Assembly (NCBI GenBank): GCA_021775275.1
Contig: JAJFIE010000305.1
Location: 1-6,711, forward strand
Direction: 5' to 3'
From: Rhodospirillales bacterium
GTDB taxonomy: Bacteria; Pseudomonadota; Alphaproteobacteria; Rhodospirillales; Casp-alpha2
Length of the DNA stretch: 6,711 nt
Shown: positions 5,260 to 6,711 of the stretch, piece by piece
Layout: each line of letters starts with the position of its first letter
Numbering within the stretch: the first letter of the stretch is position 1
Translations under genes and position numbers: made by a program
The notes under the pieces: generated by a model
What the model was told of the DNA's origin: nothing
Databases searched by the model: none
Seen by the model: only the letters and a program-made list of their open reading frames with translations

Positions 5260-5339
5260 CTCCTTGAAAAAGGAGAGGGTTACCGGTTTTGATAGCGGTG
5301 CGAACCGTAACCATCAAAACCTTTAAGGAGGTAACCCTC
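5260..5339 (+). promoter_or_regulatory. Structured transposase leader engaging the Shine-Dalgarno
   Basis: Two adjacent hairpins are visible. Hairpin 1 is CTCCTT (5260-5265), loop GAAA, AAGGAG (5270-5275). Hairpin 2 pairs GAGGGTTACC (5275-5284) with GGTAACCCTC (5330-5339), then GGTTTTGAT (5285-5293) with ATCAAAACC (5313-5321), then CGGT (5296-5299) with ACCG (5304-5307) around a GCGA loop. Both loops are GNRA type. The transposase ribosome site AAGGAGGT (5325-5332) lies partly in an 8-nt bulge and partly in the outer stem, which ends right at the ATG. CTCCTT could also pair with the AAGGAG of that site. A weak internal promoter, TTGAAA (5264-5269), 18 bp, TTTGAT (5288-5293), would start transcripts lacking the left stem arm. 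The pairing is seen; the regulatory role is inferred. Confidence 0.6.
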
Positions 5340-6380
5340 ATGCTACAGAGTAATCAAAAAATCATTCGTCATAAAGTCGGTCTTCTCAATCTGGCCGAGG
5401 AACTGGGCAACGTCTCGAAGGCGTGCCAGATGATGGGACTGTCGCGAGACACGTTTTACCGTTATCGCGATGCCGTCGAGGAAGGCGGTGTCGAGGCGCT
5501 GTTGGAGAAACCCCGTCGCGGCCCGAACCTGAAGAACCGGGTCGATATTGAGACGGAAAACGCCGTGGTCGATTACGCCGTTGAATATCCGGCCTATGGT
5601 CAGGTCCGCGTCAGCAACGAGCTGCGCAAGCTGGGCGTGTTCGTGTCGGCCAGCGGCGTGAGATCGATCTGGATGCGCCACGACCTGGCCAACTTCAAGC
5701 AACGCCTGAAGGCGCTCGAAGCCAAGGTCGCCAATGACGGCATCGTGTTGACCGAGGCTCAGGTCCAGGCGCTGGAGAAGAAGAAGCTGGACGACGAAGC
5801 CTGGGGCGAGATCGACACCGCACACCCCGGTTACCTTGGCTCTCAGGATACTTTCTATGTGGGAACCTTGAAAGGCGTCGGGCGGGTTTATCAGCAAACC
5901 TATGTCGATACCTACGCCAAGGTCGCCCAGGCCAAACTGTACACCACCAAAACCCCGATCACGGCGGCAGACATGCTGAACGATAAGGTTCTGCCGTTCT
6001 ACGAGGACCACGATCTGCCGGTGCTGCGCATCCTCACCGACCGGGGCACGGAATACTGTGGCCGAGCCGACCGTCACGATTATCAGTTGTTCCTGGCTAT
6101 CAACGACATCGAGCATACCAAAACAAAGGTCAAGTCACCCCAGACCAACGGAATCTGTGAGCGGTTCCACAAAACCATCTTGCAGGAGTTCTATCAGGTG
6201 ACGTTCCGCAAGAAGATCTATGAAGACATCGGTCAGTTGCAAAATGATCTGGACCTTTGGATCGATCACTACAACAATGAACGCACCCACCAGGGTAAAG
6301 TCTGTGAAGGCAGAACGCCCATGCAGACCCTGGAGGATGGAAAAGAAATCTGGAGGGAAAAGTTTGTAGACCAAACTTGA
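5340..6380 (+). CDS. IS481-family DDE transposase
   Basis: This 346-residue transposase has the IS481 layout. An N-terminal helix-turn-helix region (about 10-45, with AEELGNVSKACQMMGLSRDT) comes first, followed by a second DNA-binding segment rich in basic residues (about 60-130). The RNase H-like integrase core follows, with D159 in WGEIDTAHPG, D234 in ILTDRGTEYC and E274 in QTNGICERFHKT. Thirty-nine residues separate the second Asp and the Glu; the extra CGRADRHD stretch belongs to this IS481 subgroup. The tail WIDHYNNERTHQG (307-319) is the usual family motif. ATG 5340 is favoured, as AAGGAGGT lies 7 nt upstream. An in-frame TTG at 5289 has no ribosome site and would read through the leader hairpin. 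The frame is full length and uninterrupted. Confidence 0.95.
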   Translation: MLQSNQKIIRHKVGLLNLAEELGNVSKACQMMGLSRDTFYRYRDAVEEGGVEALLEKPRRGPNLKNRVDIETENAVVDYAVEYPAYGQVRVSNELRKLGVFVSASGVRSIWMRHDLANFKQRLKALEAKVANDGIVLTEAQVQALEKKKLDDEAWGEIDTAHPGYLGSQDTFYVGTLKGVGRVYQQTYVDTYAKVAQAKLYTTKTPITAADMLNDKVLPFYEDHDLPVLRILTDRGTEYCGRADRHDYQLFLAINDIEHTKTKVKSPQTNGICERFHKTILQEFYQVTFRKKIYEDIGQLQNDLDLWIDHYNNERTHQGKVCEGRTPMQTLEDGKEIWREKFVDQT

Positions 6381-6410
6381 CCTGACAGACACCGCGTCAA
6401 AACCGGCAAC

Positions 6411-6436
6411 TGTCAGATAAGGTCGCGATTACTACA
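6411..6436 (-). repeat. Right terminal inverted repeat (IRR)
   Basis: Read inward on the minus strand it begins TGTAGTAATC and ends TTATCTGACA, matching the left end at 21 of 26 positions. Its inner edge CTGTCAG (6410-6416) also pairs with CTGACAG at 6382-6388, making a small inverted repeat downstream of the transposase stop. Confidence 0.9.
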
Positions 6437-6689
6437 GATCATGGCATTCCCAGAAAACATCCAGCAGACCATCGTAGGTAATCTGCTCCGGATCATAATC
6501 GACCACGACCACCTCAACATAGCGGCGCGCCCGGACATCCTCGTCCGACTCAGGAACACCCTGCCCGCTGCGGCTGTCGCCCATATGGCCGATGCAGGTA
6601 TCCATCACGCCGGCAACCCGGCGGTATGCGGCCTCCGAACTCCAATAACATCCTGCGCCGAATACGGCCTGTTCGGTTTTTTCTGTCAT
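6432..6689 (-). pseudogene. MsrA-like paralogue, 5' fragment (split by IS481-family element)
   Basis: This is the N-terminal part of the interrupted paralogue, starting at ATG 6689 with AGGA about 6 nt upstream. An in-frame TTG at 6707 is less likely. It reads MTEKTEQAVFGAGCYWSSEA, then GLLDVFWECHD, and after two further codons meets a TAG (6434-6432) inside the IS end. The nucleophile C14 (GAGCYWSSE against GCFWGPE) and E59 in RYVEVVVVDYDP, equivalent to the MsrA GHAEVV glutamate, are kept. The Tyr of VGYMGG is His (IGHMGD), and the usual CxG-TGHAE stretch is replaced by an acidic and Arg-rich segment. Before the insertion the gene coded 171 residues. It was probably a functioning but non-canonical MsrA relative co-transcribed with msrA. 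Its promoter lies beyond the window. Confidence 0.88.
6437..6443. repeat. Target site duplication, right copy
   Basis: GATCATG directly follows the right IS end and is identical to 5224-5230. Seven bases is within the range known for IS481-family insertions. Confidence 0.9.
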
Positions 6690-6711
6690 GACTTTCCTGC
6701 TGTCCAAATTC

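Larger units (their letters stand above)
5231..6436 (+). mobile_element. Complete IS481-family insertion sequence, 1206 bp
   Basis: The boundaries rest on three agreeing signs. The ends are TGTATTAG on the left and, read inward, TGTAGTAA on the right, matching the TGT termini of IS481. The terminal inverted repeats are 26 bp with 21 matches (5231-5256 and 6411-6436). A 7-bp direct repeat GATCATG flanks the element. It carries one transposase gene on the plus strand, no passenger gene, a structured leader of about 110 bp and a 3' tail of about 55 bp. It is inserted against the direction of the host msr genes. All expected parts are intact, so the element may still be mobile. Confidence 0.93.

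Noticed and set aside
5289..5339. A 17-residue N-terminal extension of the transposase from TTG 5289
   Set aside because: It has no ribosome site and runs through the leader hairpin. ATG 5340 has a consensus AAGGAGGT at 7 nt.
4961..5341. A chimeric protein starting in the IS (ATG 5341) and reading into the MsrA-like C-terminus
   Set aside because: The frame is open, but no ribosome site or promoter supports it and the catalytic Cys half would be missing. Best read as chance.
5343..6116. 257-codon minus-strand open frame across the transposase
   Set aside because: It is antisense to a well-conserved transposase, has no recognisable motif, and is typical of high-GC codon bias.
6360..6378. Hairpin AAGTTTG / CAAACTT at the transposase stop as a terminator
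   Set aside because: It is a seven-bp AT-rich stem with no following T-run, too weak to call.
1..6711. CRISPR array, toxin-antitoxin pair, retron or phage module
   Set aside because: No spaced direct repeats, reverse transcriptase, nuclease or small-gene pair of these kinds is visible on either strand.

Overview
The window looks like about 6.7 kb of chromosome from an alphaproteobacterium, probably of the Rhodospirillales or marine type. The reasons are a Usg-family protein (typical of Alphaproteobacteria), a YfcG-type glutathione transferase, a close relative of the marine DMSP lyase DddP, and moderately high GC. No species can be named. No phage, CRISPR array or multi-gene defence island is visible. 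The one mobile element is a complete insertion sequence.

Left part (1-1469). The minus strand carries the 5' 50 nt of a tRNA-Ser(GCU), cut by the window edge, with a stable-RNA-like promoter. Next to it is a two-gene minus-strand operon: a YfcG-like glutathione transferase followed after 13 nt by a YbaK/EbsC-family aminoacyl-tRNA deacylase that appears to use a TTG start. A good sigma70-type promoter lies in front of the operon, in a 161-bp region shared with a divergent gene.

Middle part (1469-3958). On the plus strand a small exported protein with ten cysteines is followed 13 nt later by an M24-fold metalloprotein. That protein aligns with DddP at every metal ligand but lacks the proposed catalytic Asp. 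A minus-strand EamA/DMT transporter converges on it, and the two coding regions overlap by 38 bp. The transporter has a promoter so close to its ATG that the mRNA may be leaderless.

Right part (4039-6711). usg (plus) stands alone behind an AT-rich promoter region with a 14-bp perfect palindrome. Convergent to it is a minus-strand msr pair: canonical msrA (4401-4883) and, upstream, a divergent MsrA-like paralogue. The paralogue is split by a 1206-bp IS481-family element (5231-6436) with 26-bp imperfect inverted repeats and a 7-bp target duplication. Removing the element and one duplicate restores an uninterrupted 171-codon reading frame. Even intact, the paralogue lacks three of the usual MsrA active-site residues.

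The transposase leader inside the IS holds two adjacent hairpins with GNRA loops. The second engages the transposase Shine-Dalgarno sequence, which suggests control of read-through translation. Gene-free stretches are all under 300 bases: 51-150, 1308-1468, 3925-4124, 4884-4960 and the IS ends. What is seen in them is listed under promoters and repeats.

There is no single obvious new system. The best leads are the IS leader, the DddP-like protein with its Cys-rich partner, and the degenerate MsrA paralogue.
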